Positions 10,364 through 21,709 of a stretch of DNA of 64,000 nt are shown in pieces. Numbering within the stretch: position 1 is the stretch's first letter; every line of letters starts with the position of its first letter. The stretch covers positions 1,324,501 through 1,388,500 of the forward strand of contig JAPVLO010000040.1 of the NCBI GenBank assembly GCA_027257055.1. Reading direction: 5' to 3'. The position numbers and the translations under genes were made by a program. A model generated the notes under the pieces. That model made no database searches. It was not told where the DNA came from and was given only the letters and a program-made list of their open reading frames with translations. Source of the stretch: Cephalopachus bancanus (Eukaryota; Chordata; Mammalia; Primates; Tarsiidae).

Positions 10364-11093
10364 TTTTATTATTATTGTTGTTATTATTTATTGTAAAGAT
10401 GTGGGGTACAATTCAGGGTTAGGTATACAAATGTTCATTATGCAGATACCCTTGTTGATGAGGTGTGCCCCTCCCTCCCCTGGCAGTTTCCCTCAACTGC
10501 CAATCCCACCCCCCTCTCCTCCCAGTTTCCCACTACTGCTAATCCCTTTCTTATAGTATTATGATAATTATTCAAGGTCCACTTATGAGTGAGAACATAT
10601 GGTACTCTATTCTTTGTTTCTGTGATAGGTCACTGAGTATGATAGACTCTAAATCCATCCAAGTTGCCACGAAGTCCATATGTTTGTCCTTCTTTATGGC
10701 TGCATAGTATTCTATTGTGTATATGTATCACCTTTTTTTTTTTTTTAGTTGGAGTCTCACTCTGTCACCCAGACTGGAGTGCAGTGGCTGCTCCCGGCCA
10801 CCGCAGCCTCAACCTGCTGGGCTCCGGCGATCCTTCCACCTCAGCCTTCCAAGTAGCTGGAACTACAGGCGCGTGCTACCACGCCCGGCTAATTTTTAAA
10901 TTTATTGTAGATATGAGGTCTCACCAAGTTGCCCAAGCGGGTCTCAAACCCACGGGCTCAGGCAATCCACTCACCTCAGCCTCCCAAGGTGCGGGATTAT
11001 AGGCTGGTGAGGATGCAAAAAAAAAAGGAATACTTCTACACTGCTGCCAGAATGCAAGCTGGTGCAACTTCTTTGGCAGACTGTTTCTGAAAG
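10364..11093 (-). mobile_element. L1 insertion with inverted 5' segment and an Alu at the junction
   Basis: Positions 10364-10732 are the 3' end of a lineage-specific L1 in antisense, from an (AAT/AAC)-rich tail to 'ggctgcatagtattctattg'. Positions 11007-11093 are an L1 segment that lies further 5' in the element but in sense orientation (gtgaggatgc, 'gaatacttctacactgctg'). This is the pattern of twin-primed inversion. Near-identical repeats AACTTCAAC (10355-10363) and AACCTCAAC (11094-11102) flank the whole unit, supporting one insertion event. An Alu occupies the inversion junction and has no target duplication of its own. Confidence 0.75.
10733..11006 (-). repeat. Alu SINE (antisense), slightly 5'-truncated, joined to L1
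   Basis: A T tract is followed by the reverse complement of both Alu arms, with lineage marks (gttggagtctcactctgtc; ccagcctt-type right arm). It stops at 'ggattataggctg', about 16 bases short of the Alu 5' end, exactly where L1 sequence begins. No flanking direct repeats are visible. Confidence 0.92.
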
Positions 11094-11194
11094 AACCTCA
11101 ACTTTTGAGTCAAGGTGGGAGTCTTGAATTTTTTGTTTTCCTTGTATCAGGACAAGCAGTTAAACTTTAGAAAAGCAAGTAGCACCTTTGGAGT

Positions 11195-11320
11195 CAAGGG
11201 ACTTGGAGTCATTCCAGCTTCACCACTTGCAACTTGAGGGACCTTGGAAACATGGCCAAAGCTACCTGGGCCTCAGTTTCTCTGATAACATGAACAGACC
11301 CTTTTTTACAAGAAGAGAAT
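11195..11320 (+). repeat. MIR fragment (sense)
   Basis: 'cttcaccacttgcaacttga', 'gggccttcagtttct'-like 'gggcctcagtttctctgata' follows the MIR centre. Confidence 0.55.
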
Positions 11321-11387
11321 GAGAGCCAGAGAAGCAAAAGGGATGCAAAGGAGTTTTTTAAACCATGTTTGAAAGAAAGAAGCAGTG

Positions 11388-11540
11388 TGTCAGTCAGGGT
11401 CCCATCAGGAGACAGAACTCCACCAGTTATTTTAGCAGAGAGATTGATACGAAGAATCATTAGCCATGAACTGGGAAGCAAAAAGGAGGAGTGGGGCAGC
11501 ACTGAGGAATACAAGAGTAGCAACTGTCAAAAAAACTGCT
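11388..11540 (-). repeat. LTR-like repeat (antisense), interrupted by Alu
   Basis: 'gtcagtcagggtcccatcag', 'gacagaactccaccagttat' and 'gaggaatacaagagtagcaa' resemble an ancient LTR read backwards. Similar sequence appears to resume after the Alu, to about 11940 ('tccaagatctgggaaacagg'). Family uncertain. Confidence 0.45.
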
Positions 11541-11815
11541 GGCCGGGCTCGGTGGCTCAGCCTGTAATCCCACACTTTGGGAGGCCGAGGTGAGTGAATT
11601 GCCTGAGCCCATGGGTTCGAGACCCGCCTGGGCAACTTGGTGAGACCTCATCTATTCAAAAAATCAGCCAGGCATGGTTGCGCGCACCTGTAGTTCCAGC
11701 TTCTCGGAAGGCGGAGGCGGAAGGATCACCGGAGCCCAGCAGGTTGAGGCTGCCGGGAGCAGTCACTGCACTCCAGTCTTGGCGACAGAGTGAGACTCCA
11801 ACTCAAAAAAATTTT
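11541..11815 (+). repeat. Alu SINE, lineage-specific subfamily
   Basis: Full dimer from 'ggccgggctcggtggctca' to 'gactccaactcaaaaaaatt'. The marks are the same as in the Alu at 581. Target repeats are not clear. It interrupts the LTR-like sequence. Confidence 0.93.
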
Positions 11816-11939
11816 TTAAAGCTACCAATCCAAGATCTGGGAAACAGGAAAAAAGATTGAGATTATTAGAATTTAGAATTTCCAAGGAGAGGCCCCTCTA
11901 GAGCTAGGATGCGTACATCTGAGGCTCCAGTTAGTAAGT

Positions 11940-12265
11940 ACTTTGGGGCCTCTATCTGGGGGCACAATGAAGCAGAAGTTTAAACACTTGAAACCTGAAG
12001 CCAAGGGGACTCCTGGAGCAGCGTTATTTTACCGCTCTCTCTTCAGTGTCTTCAGTCACGCTTGGACACAGGAAGCAGAGATGTACAAGGCTTTCTTCCT
12101 CTCTCGTATCTCCATTAAAGAAATTAAACCCAGAGAAAGCAGACAGAAATGCGGTTTGCAGAGCCCCAGCCAAAGTAGAAAAGGAAGGTTTTGGAACTGA
12201 GAATCAATAGCTCAATGTCCAAAACATGAAGATAAAGAAAACGATTTCAAACCTGTAATGTAGTC
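11940..12265. other. Unassigned non-coding sequence
   Basis: An 85-codon open frame spans 11943-12200 but lacks splice signals or similarity to a protein I know. I treat it as chance. Confidence 0.4.
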
Positions 12266-12445
12266 AGCTGAGCATGATGACACGTGCGTGTAGTCCCAAC
12301 TCCCTGGGAAGCTGAGGCAGAAGGATCGCTTGAGCCTAGGATTTCCAGCCATTGCACACAATGATTGTGTCTGAATAGCCATTGCATTCCCAGTCTGAGC
12401 AATATAGTGATACCCTGTTTCTAAAAAAAATTAAAAAACAAAAAT
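12266..12445 (+). repeat. Old Alu fragment
   Basis: 'gtgtagtcccaactccctgg', 'gaagctgaggcagaaggatc' and 'gcattcccagtctgagcaat' are a diverged Alu right arm with a duplicated or rearranged centre, then an A-rich tail. Confidence 0.75.
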
Positions 12446-12869
12446 TACCTAAAATCAGGGTCAGCAATCTCCCAGTTACTCCAGCAAGCTCCTTCAACTC
12501 CCGGGCCCCAATTTTATCTGTAAAATTTGAACGCTGAACTTGGGCACTAGATGACTCATCCCTAACATTGGAGTTTCTCAGAGTGTGCCCTTCATAAAGA
12601 CTTCAACAGGCTTCCAGCCACCTCTTCTAGAAGAAGACATTTCCCTAGTTTATTTTCCTTAAAGAGAGGAAGAGAAAGGAAAAAAAGAAAGACACATAAC
12701 TGGGTTTCCTGGAGGTTGAGCTTGGATTGCAGGAGTTCACAGGAACCAATAATGGATCCCATGACTTCCAGGTGCTGGGATCACAGTCAGCCTGGGGATA
12801 GCCTCTGGGTCCTGTGTATATTTGCTATACTTTGTCAGGGACTGACTTCTGAAGTCCCTCGCTGCTCAC

Positions 12870-13395
12870 CTGGGCCACCGGAGGCCACCTGCTGGACTGG
12901 CCCACTCTGTGTTCCAACCCTGTCTCCCACTACCTTCTCCCTTGGTCACCACAACCCAGCCTCACTGACCTCCTGGCTCTTCCTGAGACTCCCCAAGCTC
13001 TCACCCACCTCAGTGCCTTTGCATAAACCTCTCTCCCTCCGTCTGGAATGTCCTTTCTCAGATTTTGCATGTTTGTCTTGTAATCCAGGACTCGACTCAA
13101 CTTTCTCTTTCTCCGAGAGAGACTTACTCCTGCCTCCCACATCTCTCTCTCTCTTTCTCTGATATTTGACCCTGTTCCGTCTCCTTCATAGTATATATCA
13201 CTGTTTTTAATTTATGTATGTGTTCACTCGTTGACTTTCTCTTTTCTCCCCCTAGGATTAAGACGCTGAGAGCAACCCTATCTGGCATGTTCACAGTTCA
13301 CTGTGTATCGAATTTATCACGTTCAGCACAGTGCCTGACCCATGATAAGTGCTCAAGAAATGGGGGTGGAATGAATGGATGAATAAGTAAAATAT
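12870..13395 (+). repeat. L2 LINE 3' region (sense)
   Basis: 'ctcctggctcttcctgagac', 'cacctcagtgcctttgcata', 'tccgtctggaatgtcctttc', 'tatatcactgtttttaattt' and 'cagtgcctgacccatgataa' follow the L2 3' part in order. The long open frame at 12716-13162 overlaps it and is not a gene. Confidence 0.8.
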
Positions 13396-13640
13396 TTTTA
13401 ATTCCTTGAAGGTGAGCTCTGGGCCTGACCTTCAAATACCTGAGAACACATAGCAAGTGGCACTGAAGACACACAGCACTTAATAAATTCCTGATTGAAG
13501 TGTTCCTTCCAGCAACTCTACTCTAGGGCCCTGGTACTCGGTGGATGCATTTATAACTTCAGACCAGTCATTCACTTTGGGAGAGGGGTTGGAACAATGT
13601 GCCCTAATCTCCAGGTGAGACTAGATACTTAACCTCAGCC

Positions 13641-13800
13641 CAGCGGTTCTCGCTCGTGAGCTCATATCAGGGACACCTGAAGGATTTGTTCAAACAGAGA
13701 TCGCCAGGCCCCACCCTCAGGGTTTCTGATTCAGTTGGTTTTAAACAAGTCCCAGGATGTTGATGCTGCTAGTCTGGGGACCACACTTGGAGAACCACTG
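13641..13800 (+). repeat. MER5A-type hAT-Charlie element, near full length
   Basis: The ends CAGCGGTTCTC and GAGAACCACTG form inverted repeats. Inside are 'caggccccaccctcagggtt', 'tctgattcagttggt' and 'gctagtctggggaccacact', the MER5A order. It is a non-autonomous cut-and-paste element with no coding content. Confidence 0.88.
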
Positions 13801-14334
13801 TTTTATAGCTCACCAAGTAATTATAGGAACAGCCAAAGTTGAGAAACACTGCTGCAATTCGTACCTCACAACACTGTCGTAAAGATCAAAACCAATGATT
13901 AGGCATAGCACTAGCGCCATGCCTGGTACGCGGTTAGTGCCCAAAGGTGTTATTTGTCTTCCGTTGCACACTAACCTCTCACCTGGAAAGCCAAGCAGTC
14001 TCCCAGTGGTCTCTCTGCCTCCTTTTTCCTCCATGCAGTCAATTCCCCCACAACAACTCCAGAAACACAGTCCTTAAATGCAAATCTGCTCTCTTCATGA
14101 CATCACGATGCTGCTTCCCTAATGCCTGTAGAATTGAATCTAGTGGAATCCATAAAAATACAAGGCTTTTCACAACTTAGCCCAATCTGTTTTTTTGGGT
14201 TTTTTTTTATGGCTCACCTCTTTCTGATTAACTCTCCCCCCCAACCCTAATTTGTTAGGAGAAACCTATCGTGGCATTATCTGTTAGGTATTCAGAGTGC
14301 AGAGATCATACGGTATGGAGGGGGGGTAGGAATG

Positions 14335-14540
14335 TAGACTGTGTGGTCAAGTGGCTGAGAGTCAAATTCTGGCTCCACCGGTTTCCAGCTGTGTGACCTG
14401 GAACAGGTTACTTTACCTCTCTCTCTTCAGTGTCTTCAGTCATAAAGGGAGGATGAGAGCAGTCTCCTCCTTGAGGGGTTAAGAGAAATTAATCTATGAA
14501 AAGCACTTAGCGCAGGACCTAGTATGTGGTGAGGATTCAG
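14335..14540 (+). repeat. MIR SINE (sense)
   Basis: 'caaattctggctccaccggt', 'agctgtgtgacctggaacag' and 'agcacttagcgcaggaccta' follow MIR. The CCTCAGTTTCC segment is replaced by a CT-rich stretch. Confidence 0.7.
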
Positions 14541-14699
14541 AACAGTGCTCCTGTCAGAGAGTAGCTAGAATTAGAAAAGATAAAAATGACCACTGATCTT
14601 ATCGTCAAAATATAGGAGAAGAGTCTAGATGGAGACAGGAAGGTAGGAAGACACAACCCTCAGAATGGATCAGAGGCCTCTGTCTTCCTTCTCTTGTTC

Positions 14700-14830
14700 A
14701 TTACCTGCACCCCATCCCAGGTCACAGTATTCTTAGTATGCCTTTCCTTCTTGATCTTTCTTCTCCACTACATTGTGATTTCCTTGTGAATAGGAGCTAT
14801 GTCTTATTCATCTCATGGAAGGACAATGTG
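14700..14830 (+). repeat. L2 fragment (sense)
   Basis: 'ttctccactacattgtgatt' and 'gaataggagctatgtcttat' follow the L2 3' part (gagggcagggactttgtct region). Short. Confidence 0.45.
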
Positions 14831-14834
14831 AAGA

Positions 14835-15835
14835 ACTGTCATGGACAAGAGAGAGTATACTTGTTCATTGGCCCCAGAAAATGAAAATGAGAGTAGGTGT
14901 TATGTAGGACACACCTAAGAGCCATTTCCGGTATGCCTTCTCTCCTGTTCCAGGACTTGAGTGGTCTGCTCCCTTTGGGCCATCCCTCAGAGAGATCCCT
15001 GAAGATGAGTGCCCAGTGTGAAGCCTGAGCAAGTATAGCTCTATTCTCAGCCAGAATTTCCCCCACTCCCTTCTACTCTCAGTTCTCTCCCTTGCATTTC
15101 TTATTTACACATGTCCCTTCCTAGATTTTAGGCTTTATCAGTAGCTATTACGATCATGTTATCCATTCCTATAACTATGCCATACACAGAAAGGAAACAA
15201 AAATCAACACAGGAGAAAGAAGCATTGGTACGTAACTCAACATTAGGGCAAATATGCAAATTGCTAAAGCTTTCCACAGAAGCAAGAGCCGCTGTGAGAG
15301 GTAGTGAGCTCCCCACATTGGAGGTAGGCAAGCAGAAGCTGCAACCACATATCTGGAAAGTTTTGCAGCATTTCCTGCAGTCAAAGTCAGAACTGAAGTT
15401 GGGCTAAGCCCTGAATGGTTTCCCTGGGCTCTTCCAGCCCAATATTCTGTGTACCAGGATGAATAAATCCCTCTCTGAATTTCCAGTCCCTATGTCTACA
15501 CGGAACGGAAGAGAAATGTCTAGGAAGCAGCAATCTGTTGTCACTGGACATTGCACACCCATGGGCCTCTTGAGTCCAGCTGATACACACTGAGGACACA
15601 CTTCTGGAGCCAGCACCACAGAAATGGCAGGTATGCAATCTCTTAATTGGATACTTGGCAGAGAATAAGGGCAATTATTCACAGGCTCCACTGCCCAGGC
15701 CTGCATGTAGGCAGACAAGGGATAAAAGAGTCCCCAGACAGGCAAAGGATTTCACTTGGCTAGGTGGCAACATTTTGGAGGGGACCACAAGGCAATTCTA
15801 ACCAGGCATCACAAATGCCTGAGTTTGTTCTATCC
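14835..15835. other. Unassigned non-coding sequence
   Basis: Several short open frames overlap here on both strands (up to 113 codons at 15404-15745, minus). None has domain words, codon bias or splice context. No repeat family recognised. Confidence 0.35.
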
Positions 15836-16010
15836 CTTTGCCCCTGTGCGAACCCTTCTGTCCCCTGATCCTGCCATACTTACTTCTGCCTCTGATCTAC
15901 ACATACTCTTCCCTTACCTGTGGTGCTAACAGCTCCTACATCCTACCCATCCTTTAAGGGCAAGCTAGAGCCCAGCTCCTTCCAGAAACTTCCCAGACCT
16001 CTCAGACCAT
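15835..16010 (+). repeat. L2 fragment (sense)
   Basis: 'ttacctgtggtgctaacagc', 'tcctacccatcctttaaggg' and 'tccttccagaaacttcccag' resemble the L2 3' segment dealing with TTCAGGTCTC...CCTTCCCTGACC. Confidence 0.5.
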
Positions 16011-16044
16011 AGGAGGTCTAGGGACTCCAGGAACACCTACTGGC

Positions 16045-16240
16045 TCTTGGAATAATAACAACCACAGCTGCCATTGATTAAGCTCTTACTCTGTTCCAAT
16101 GTAGTGGACACATTGCATACATTGTGCTGATTATCAAAATGAATATGCAAATAAGGAAAGATCAATGTCCCCATTTTGAAGACAAAGAAGCTGAGACTTG
16201 ATACTATTTGCTGAGTTAGGATATGACAAAGTCAGGGCCT
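16045..16240 (-). repeat. MIR SINE (antisense)
   Basis: 'ttgattaagctcttactctg', 'catacattgtgctgattatc', 'ccccattttgaagacaaaga' and 'gctgagacttg' follow MIR reversed. Confidence 0.65.
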
Positions 16241-16259
16241 TCTGGCCACAAATCCCATA

Positions 16260-17390
16260 TTCTTTCAATACAAAAACTTTTTTTTTCCTTTGGGCTTCCC
16301 TTGGGAGAGAACACAAGTTCCTCCTACATCCACCCAAATGCTTAAAATAAAATATGAGTAAATTCCGTCTTATAAATGCTCCCTTGTATCTGATCTATCT
16401 CTGGATTTCTTGCCACCAGAAGAATCCTAGAAAAATGAAGACTTAGCTTTTACTGTACAATCATAGATCCTTAAGCAAGAGCAGAACTCAAAAGGACAGC
16501 TGGAACAGGTATGAAGGCTTAGCCTGGGCACCCCCCCATGAGGGAATGGCTGTGTCTGCATCTGGGCAAATGTCCAGCCCAAGCATTTGAGAGATTGGGG
16601 GAAATAAGTGAAAATTTCCCAAAGTTGTTTGGGTAAGGTGTTGTGATGTATATTTAGAAAGCATGTTATGCAAGAACTCCCAGGGCAGCCAGTCCATGAA
16701 AGAGACATTATTTTAGTGCTGTTCCGACTGGGCACCCATCCAATTAGCCAGAGGATGGTCCTCTCACTGCTCCCTCCCATTCTGTGCCAGCCCCACCCCG
16801 TGCTTGCTCCATGCCAAGGCTGTTCAGCATTTCCACTGAGACACTTGGAATGTGGCCCCTGAGATGCACGTCAACTGCCTAGCACCACGCCTGACATGCA
16901 ATGAGGCCCAGTAATTTTGATCCATATTGGCATATGTGGAAGTATCAAAAGACCTTGGAGAGTACCTAGAACAAGGTCTACAATCTCTGAGGTCTCCAGA
17001 GACCTGGTGAGTTGTGTGGAAGAGTGAAAAAACAACCGTGCAAGCTCAGTGATGTCTGGGAGCTGACTGCATCCTAAGCATCTGGGAGGCCACTCAGAGT
17101 AGTGGGAGACACAAGATGCAGAGCACAAGAGTTTTGCCCAACTAAGGACGCAGCAGCTCCTCTATCTACATGGTTGCTACCCAGATAAAGTCAGGCCCAG
17201 AATTGCTGGCCCTGATTCTCAAATTTTCAGGAAAGCCATATATTCTTTTTTGTGTGTGTAAAACCTACCCATTTTGTTAAATACTGGTAGATATTTAAAC
17301 TATTTTTTAAATGTTGCCTGGGCAAAACAAACCTGATTGTGGACTACCAGAAAAAGTCCCTGCAAGTGCCTTTTGAAAATGTGCTTCTCA
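16260..17390. other. Unassigned non-coding sequence
   Basis: No gene or repeat that I can name. A 117-codon minus frame at 16427-16780 has no recognisable feature. Confidence 0.35.
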
Positions 17391-17693
17391 AGCCAGGCTC
17401 GGTGGCTCAACCTGTAATTCCATGCCTTTGGGAGGCTGAGGTGAGTGGATTGCCTGAGCCTGTGGGTTCGAGACCCGCCTGGGCAACTTGGCAAGACCTC
17501 ATCTCTACAATAATAAATCAAAATGAGCCGGGCGTGGTAGTGCGCGCCTGTGATTCCAGCTCCTTGAAAGGCTGAGGCGGAAGGATCACCGGAGCCCAGC
17601 AGGTTGAGGCTGCGGTGGCCGGGAGCAACCACTGCACTCCAGTCTGGGCAACAGAGTGAGACTCCAACTCAAAAAAAAAAAAAAAGAAAGAAA
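17391..17693 (+). repeat. Alu SINE, lineage-specific subfamily, with 16-bp perfect target duplication
   Basis: Full-length dimer with the lineage marks and an A tail followed by AAAG repeats. Perfect direct repeats GAAAATGTGCTTCTCA lie at 17375-17390 and 17694-17709. One of the better-preserved insertions in the window. Confidence 0.96.
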
Positions 17694-17770
17694 GAAAATG
17701 TGCTTCTCACTTTACATCTTGGAGCATGGAGCTGGGCAGGCAATTAGCTCTCATCTCTAATTCCAGATGG

Positions 17771-18604
17771 TGCGGGAGACCAACTCCAGCCGGGTTCAGG
17801 CTACCCCAAAGGTGGAGATGGCATTGGCGACTGGGGGGAAGAAGAGAAAGAAAGAGACTGGACTCCAGTCTAGTGCAGAAGCGATGTGTGTTATTGGGAA
17901 TTACAACGGGTCTTTTATACACAAAGTCAGATGTGGGAGGGGCGTCCCCCACCCACCAGAAACCTTAATCCATGAAAACTTAATCAATGATTGCCTTTAA
18001 ACCCTTTTCATATGATAATCTTAAAATCCCATAACAAAGGATAACCTAATCTGTGAGATATTCTATAAACCTTTTTCATCCTAAGCTGATTGATTTATGC
18101 CAAATTAAACAATTCTATAGAAGCTTAAGTATTTACTTTACAAATGAAAGTGGCCCATCCCAGAATGTTTGGAATGTGGCCCAGTCCAAAGTTCACAGTG
18201 GGCTACCTGCAAGTAACCCAGCCGCATTCTTTCAACAAAATGGCTGTCTTCTAAAACTGTATTCTACAATTTACACCTTCAATAAATCCTAAGATCATGA
18301 CCCAGAAGCCTGTGATCAACACTAAGGCTCTTAGATGTGGCACGAGTTTGAATTATAAGTTGTGTGAAAGCCAAAACTGCAGTTTGTGAAAGAATGGGAG
18401 CAATGAGCTTCTAAAGTTAGCTTGTGTTCATCCCGGTCTCAGAGTTTTTATGTTTGAGCTCACAGGAGCTTAATCTGGTTAGTGCTGAGTAGAAAGGGGG
18501 AGGGAATGGGGTCAATAGCTCCCAAACGCATCCTAGTGGTCTCGGGGTCAACGGCCCTTCCTGATCCCTAACGCTCAGTGGGCCTCCATGGCTGGCTCCC
18601 AACA
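17771..18604 (-). mobile_element. Solo LTR of a class-II (ERVK-like) endogenous retrovirus, minus orientation
   Basis: Read on the minus strand, the 834-bp unit begins TGTTGGGAGCCAGCC and ends GGTCTCCCGCA, the TG...CA termini of an LTR. Perfect 6-bp target copies AGATGG flank it at 17765-17770 and 18605-18610. Six-base duplications and a TGTTGGGAGCC start are typical of class-II (betaretrovirus-like) LTRs. A TATAAAAGA box lies at about 17911-17919 (minus) and a weak AATAAC polyadenylation-like word just downstream. That orders it as U3 (18604 to about 17920), R, then U5. There are no internal viral genes beside it, so it is the product of LTR-LTR recombination. Exact family not assignable by eye. 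Confidence 0.85.
17911..17919 (-). promoter_or_regulatory. TATA box of the solo LTR
   Basis: TATAAAAGA on the minus strand, about 140 bases before the LTR's U5 end, in the place expected for the U3/R boundary. Whether it still drives transcription is unknown. Confidence 0.55.
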
Positions 18605-18610
18605 AGATGG

Positions 18611-18888
18611 GACATGTGAGATCCAAGGAGTGAAGCCACTGCCCAGGGGGGCACAGAGAGGAGGCAGTGGAAGAGCCAACCCCTCCCGATTGTATCTGTT
18701 TCATCTTACTGACCGCATAAGGATCAGAAGGTTTCTACAGCAGCAAGAAACTTGGCAAAAGCTGCTTGGTCAGGGGGTCACAGAGCAGGAGAAAGCATGG
18801 GAATTCTATCCCTAATTATGTCCTGTTTAACTTGGCCCTCCCTATAGCCAGCAAAGCCAGCAGCAGTCTTGCCCCTGGGTGGTCATCA
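18611..18888. other. Unassigned sequence after the solo LTR
   Basis: Mixed-composition sequence between the LTR target site and a MIR fragment. No gene or repeat recognised. Confidence 0.35.
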
Positions 18889-18889
18889 G

Positions 18890-18985
18890 GAATTCTGATT
18901 TCTAATTCTGGCTGATTGCTTAGGACAAGTTGCCCAACCTCTCTATTCCCATCTTCCCATTAATAAGTCTGGGATAATCAAAGCT
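18890..18985 (+). repeat. MIR fragment (sense)
   Basis: 'ctaattctggctgattgctt', 'ggacaagttgcccaacctct' and 'taagtctgggataatc' follow the MIR centre. Confidence 0.5.
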
Positions 18986-19214
18986 TCCTCTCTTTCCAAA
19001 TAAGGTTACATCATTTATTCCCCTTAATTTGGTTTGTGTGGGTAGGCAGGAAATGATTTGCAGCCAGCAGCCAGTAATCACACACACTAATCACATTGAA
19101 AATCTGTCAAAAAAATGAATAGCCAAATGCATTTTAAGACTAGATGTCTATATCTCAATGAAGTGTTCCCCTGGGAGTGGGTTTTAGCCTATGTTCAGGT
19201 ATTACATGGCTGTG

Positions 19215-19360
19215 GTAGAGGCTGAACTTGGATGGAAAGAGTCCCTTGGGCTGAGAATCGGGAAGCTCCAGGTGAGGCTGGGAGACCTTGGGGAGGTCAT
19301 GTTACCAGTCTGACTTTTTGTTTCTTCAACCATAAAATAAGGGAGTTGGACTAATTGACT
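19215..19360 (+). repeat. MIR fragment (sense)
   Basis: 'gggctgagaatcgggaagct' to 'accataaaataagggagttg' resembles the MIR body, with the CCTCAGTTTCC word degraded to 'ctgactttttgtttc'. Confidence 0.4.
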
Positions 19361-19364
19361 TTAG

Positions 19365-21705
19365 GGTTCTCTTCAGTAATACTGCTCAGACTCACCTATA
19401 CTAATTGTTTAATGAAAACAGTCCTCAGTGGCCCTGGCCCTTCTGAGACCTCAGTCTTTCCAGTTACCTCCAGACAGCTATCAGCACACTTCTCATCATG
19501 TCATTCCCTGGGTGAAATTCCTCTAATAGCAGAGGAAGGGGAATGAGAATTATGGTGTATCCATGAAAAGGTATAATATGCAGGCATTCTAATGATGTAT
19601 AAAATGGAAAATAAAAGAGCTATGTCAAGTGAAAAAAGTCAGGATACAAAATTATGCACTAATATCGCAATAATTAAGAATGCATAAGACAAAGGCTAGA
19701 ATAAAATACCACAAGATGTTAAGAGTAGTTAAGGAACTCAGCCTAATAAATGCCAGAGCTGGGATTTGAACCCAAGACCCCTGGATGTAGAGAATGTGGA
19801 GGGGTAGTTAAAGAAATTGTATGTGATAATAAATGCTCAAATGTTCTGAAAAGTCCAGAGGCAATGGAGTATTTGAATCATGACATGGGCTGAGAGAAAC
19901 TATTTAGAGAAGTCACCACTTTTTTGTGTCCATGTACTTTACCATGGATTATGATCAAATAAAGTCAATACATTTTTTCCAGATCATTTATTTTATTCCT
20001 TTTCCTCAACAACATTTCTGCACACATTTTTGTTCAGACTCATTCTCCAAATATCTGTGGAAGTTGAGCAAGAAATCTTGGGTACCTTAAAAGTGAATCT
20101 TCTTATTTAGCCCATTAGATCACTATTAGAGGTCCTAGATTAAATAGCTAAATTACTTGCGAATTCAGACACAAATCATGTCCATTCTCTCTGGGCTGGA
20201 CCACTGCCTTTAAAATTACACTCTTTATAAAAAGACAGGTCATTTATCCTGGTCTTTGCATTACAGGAAATCTGAGAAGCTCCAGAGCACCAGACCCAAT
20301 AATCCCCTCTCCCACTAATCACCCGTGGTTTTCTGGACACACTCATAATTGTCCCACTCACTGACTACAGACATGTCTCCTGGCCTGTGGTTCACATCCT
20401 AGATAACAGGGGCTAATATGAGATGGATAAGTATAGGTTCAAGAGGTAAGCAAAAATCACTGAGTGTATTATTTTCTTAAAATAAAAGAGTCGACTTTAT
20501 ACAAAAACTACCCTGCTTCAACAGATGATGGGTTACAAGGCTATTGACACTAGGAAAGCAATTTCACCTAAATGATCAAGGAGGAGCCATTCATTTGAGT
20601 TAAACAGTACTCCACAGGGCACATCTCTCAAAACAGAAAAGATATATGACAGGACACCAGACAGTATTTTCTTGGAGACAGAATTGTGTGTGGAATTAGG
20701 AGGCCTATATCTGCATCCCAGTTCTTACACTTCCTCTGTGTTTTTTTTTTTTAAATTTTCAAGCTTCATTACAACCATCAAAAACAAATGGAGTTAACAG
20801 ATCTAGCACATAACTGGCATCGAAGTGAGTGGAATATAATAAAATGAAACATAGAAGGAAAATTGATAGCCTTTCTTGTGTATAAATATTAAAATATTAT
20901 ATATATAAACTTTTAAAATAGGATTTATAAGAGTACCATGTTTATTTATCACTGTAGATGACTAATGGTAAGGGAGACCACAGAGCTCACGAGTTCAGGT
21001 GTTTTCAACCGGGGGCCATGTACCTCCAGGGGTTCCATAGATGCACAGACTTCAAAGGTAAGATGGTATCTGTCGTCTTTGTCTTCCCAGTATCCATCAC
21101 CCCATCTCAGGGTAATAATGCCCTAATTTTCTTTAGGGAAACAACCCTGTTCCGCTCTCCACATAATTCAAGTGGAACCTGCCCTCCTGGTGTTATAGTG
21201 ACAGGCGTGGAGTCAGCCTAGCATCCATCCCACTACCTACAAGGATTGTGTTGGGGTTGGGTCAGACTTACCAGAACCATGAGAAAAATGTGTGCTCTTT
21301 CTATTGGGGTTACTCAGCTGGTAAAAATGTTAGCTTGTGTTGTTGATGGACACATTTGCCATCACTTGGGGAGACCCTTCCTGAAAGGAAAGCTAAGAAC
21401 TCAGAGAGTAGAGTGAAGGGATAGAGACCAATTTCTTTGGGTATCCTTTGAGCTCCTGGATCCAGCAGGCCTACGCCACATCTACTCCAGGAATTATGAG
21501 GATCATAAACCATTACATTGCCTTTTGTCAGGTGTTAATTTATGTTGGACCCCTGTCCCTTGTAATGAAAAGAATTCTAACCAATATAAGAGATTTCATT
21601 AATTCCTTGAAATAATACGCAAATTTTGTGCTCAGGTATATTTTGTTGGAGAGAGGGTCATTATTCTTAATGGATTTCTGAACAAAAAAGATAAAAACCT
21701 CCGGT
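19365..21705. other. Unassigned AT-rich non-coding sequence
   Basis: About 2.3 kb without a gene or repeat that I can name with confidence. It includes a T tract near 20741-20752 and an AT-rich patch near 20890-20920. Confidence 0.35.
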
Positions 21706-21709
21706 TCTA

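Noticed and set aside
12716..13162. 148-codon plus-strand frame
   Set aside because: It overlaps an L2 element in sense orientation and is not a gene.
17906..18000. Short plus-strand frames beside the LTR as retroviral gene remnants
   Set aside because: They lie wholly inside the LTR's non-coding U3/R. The element is a solo LTR with no internal genes.
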